From contig CAYLJO010000171.1 in the NCBI GenBank assembly GCA_964383905.1, forward strand, positions 1-13,757: a DNA stretch of 13,757 nt, given 5' to 3'. Position numbers and translations under genes: made by a program. Numbering within the stretch: position 1 is the stretch's first letter; each line of letters begins with the position of its first letter. The notes under the pieces are model-generated. The model saw only the letters and a list, made by a program, of their open reading frames with translations. It was not told the origin of the DNA and searched no databases. Origin of the DNA: CAYLJO01 sp964383905. GTDB taxonomy: Bacteria; Acidobacteriota; Blastocatellia; Pyrinomonadales; Pyrinomonadaceae. Of the stretch, positions 12,698-13,757 are shown piece by piece.

Positions 12698-13756
12698 CTA
12701 TCTCTTCAAGATCGCCCGTTCTCGATTGATCATGAATCGCAGCGACCCGAACACCAGCAGGTTAAAGATCAACCACAATAGAGCGGCAAACTGCTCCTTA
12801 TAGAAGATAAAGACCTGCGTGAGTAAAATCGAGACCAGGATCGAACGTTTGAACATTCTGAAAGCCGAAAGCCGCGACCGCCGGACTTGCAGGATCCCTA
12901 ACAGGACAAAAACACCGGACAAAAATGAGGATGAGAGCTGCGCGTAATCGACAAACGACAAATTCTCGAGGCGCTCATCGATGTTGCTCACGAGAGGCAT
13001 GTTTTGAAAATGCTGTTGATGCCCTTCCATGAAAAAAACCAGGAGTAACACGTAAACGACTTTGACGACTAACTCGACGGCGAAGAAGATGATCACGGCC
13101 GACGGGAACAAAGGGGATTTGACGACGGTGTGATAAAAAGCTCGCGTCCTGCTTTTAAGTCGCGTCAGGAATCCGGGGCGAGGGGACGGAGCCAAATCCG
13201 TGCCGGCCAGCGAGTCCCTCAGTATCGTGACCAGCGGGTGGTTCGGGTCGCATTCCGCTAAATAATGGAGCGCCCGCCGCTTCTTCTCGGCATTGAGATC
13301 AAATAAGACAATGTCCTGCATGGTTAACAAGGCGTTCACCAGATACTCCTGGGAAGAATATCTTTGGCGAGTCTGAATGGAGCGCACGGCCAGGAAGATC
13401 AGAATAAATACGATGTAGATCAGCGCCACTGCGGGCCGGAAGAAATAGTTATTATCGCTGGTGACAAACTTACCCACCTCATCGATAAACATTCCGAAAC
13501 CGATTCCGCCCACGATGGCCGCGAGCCGCACCGCGGATTTACTGAGGAAAGAGAAAAGGATGATGATGGCTGCAACCATCAATAGCCCTCCCCAGAGCAT
13601 GTGGGCAATGTGGAGCCCGCCGCCCCCGAGCTGTGGATAGCCGGTCAGCCGGAGGTAAAGGCGGATCAACAGTAAAGACGAGACTGCAGCAACGAGAAAG
13701 CCTTCCTGATAAATTCCGGCGTCGATCCTTCGGATAAAGAAGCGCTGTTGTTTCAT
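12698..13756 (-). CDS. Polytopic membrane protein of unknown function
   Basis: 352 residues from an ATG at the very edge of the window; upstream sequence is missing, so the start may lie further out. Hydrophobic helices are near 18-39, 48-71, 75-98 and 105-127, then after a soluble stretch near 210-240, 275-292, 308-325 and 328-346. The motif GGIGFGMFIDEVGKFV (83-98) places Asp, Glu and Lys in or beside a helix and looks conserved by design. The central soluble part (about 128-205) has a helical look (YLVNALLTMQDIVLFDLNAE, then KKRRALHYLAECDPNHPLV). I do not recognise a family. It might be a transporter-like or sensor membrane protein, but nothing in the window ties it to a pathway. Confidence 0.72.
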   Translation of the reverse strand: MKQQRFFIRRIDAGIYQEGFLVAAVSSLLLIRLYLRLTGYPQLGGGGLHIAHMLWGGLLMVAAIIILFSFLSKSAVRLAAIVGGIGFGMFIDEVGKFVTSDNNYFFRPAVALIYIVFILIFLAVRSIQTRQRYSSQEYLVNALLTMQDIVLFDLNAEKKRRALHYLAECDPNHPLVTILRDSLAGTDLAPSPRPGFLTRLKSRTRAFYHTVVKSPLFPSAVIIFFAVELVVKVVYVLLLVFFMEGHQQHFQNMPLVSNIDERLENLSFVDYAQLSSSFLSGVFVLLGILQVRRSRLSAFRMFKRSILVSILLTQVFIFYKEQFAALLWLIFNLLVFGSLRFMINRERAILKR

Positions 13757-13757
13757 T

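Overview
The window looks like chromosomal DNA of an Acidobacteriota member, probably a soil lineage near Blastocatellia. This is inferred from gene content. It holds an 'acidobacterial duplicated orphan permease' (ADOP)-type MacB/FtsX protein, a short zinc-ribbon/one-TM/Ser-Asn-linker lipoprotein-like protein of a style common in that phylum, and a PEP-CTERM protein. GC content is high and gene spacing is loose. A 100-N scaffold gap at 5724-5823 suggests a draft or metagenome assembly.

Left part (1-4943, + strand): a Nudix-related NAD repressor (NrtR/NadQ type) is followed by nadA (quinolinate synthase). The 133-bp spacer carries two matching 19-bp palindromes, a promoter-like sequence and, between the palindromes, a terminator-like hairpin. 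This reads as an autonomous NAD-biosynthesis control unit. After a 300-bp spacer with a dispersed repeat comes the large ADOP permease.

Middle (4944-9514, mainly - strand): a His/Asp/Cys-rich PEP-CTERM protein is cut by the assembly gap. Then come a short GGQ release-factor-like (ArfB-like) protein that may be coupled to a 33-residue ORF, and a membrane-bound PAS-GGDEF-EAL cyclic-di-GMP enzyme with both catalytic motifs intact. A second copy of the intergenic repeat lies upstream of the GGDEF-EAL gene.

Right part (9515-13757): a rhomboid protease with a TTG start. Its last codons and stop lie in one arm of a 30-bp inverted repeat that brackets a fragment of a Tn3-family transposase. Next is a compact three-gene operon: a small XRE repressor with two matching 20-bp operators, one overlapping its own start codon, and two small membrane proteins. 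A zinc-ribbon membrane-anchored protein (-), a 3' remnant of a glucarate dehydratase gene (+) and a polytopic membrane protein of unknown function (-) complete the window.

The most distinctive elements are the nadA leader (two operators plus hairpin), the inverted-repeat-bracketed transposase fragment fused to the rhomboid gene end, and the self-regulated XRE/small-membrane-protein operon. No CRISPR array, rRNA or tRNA was seen.
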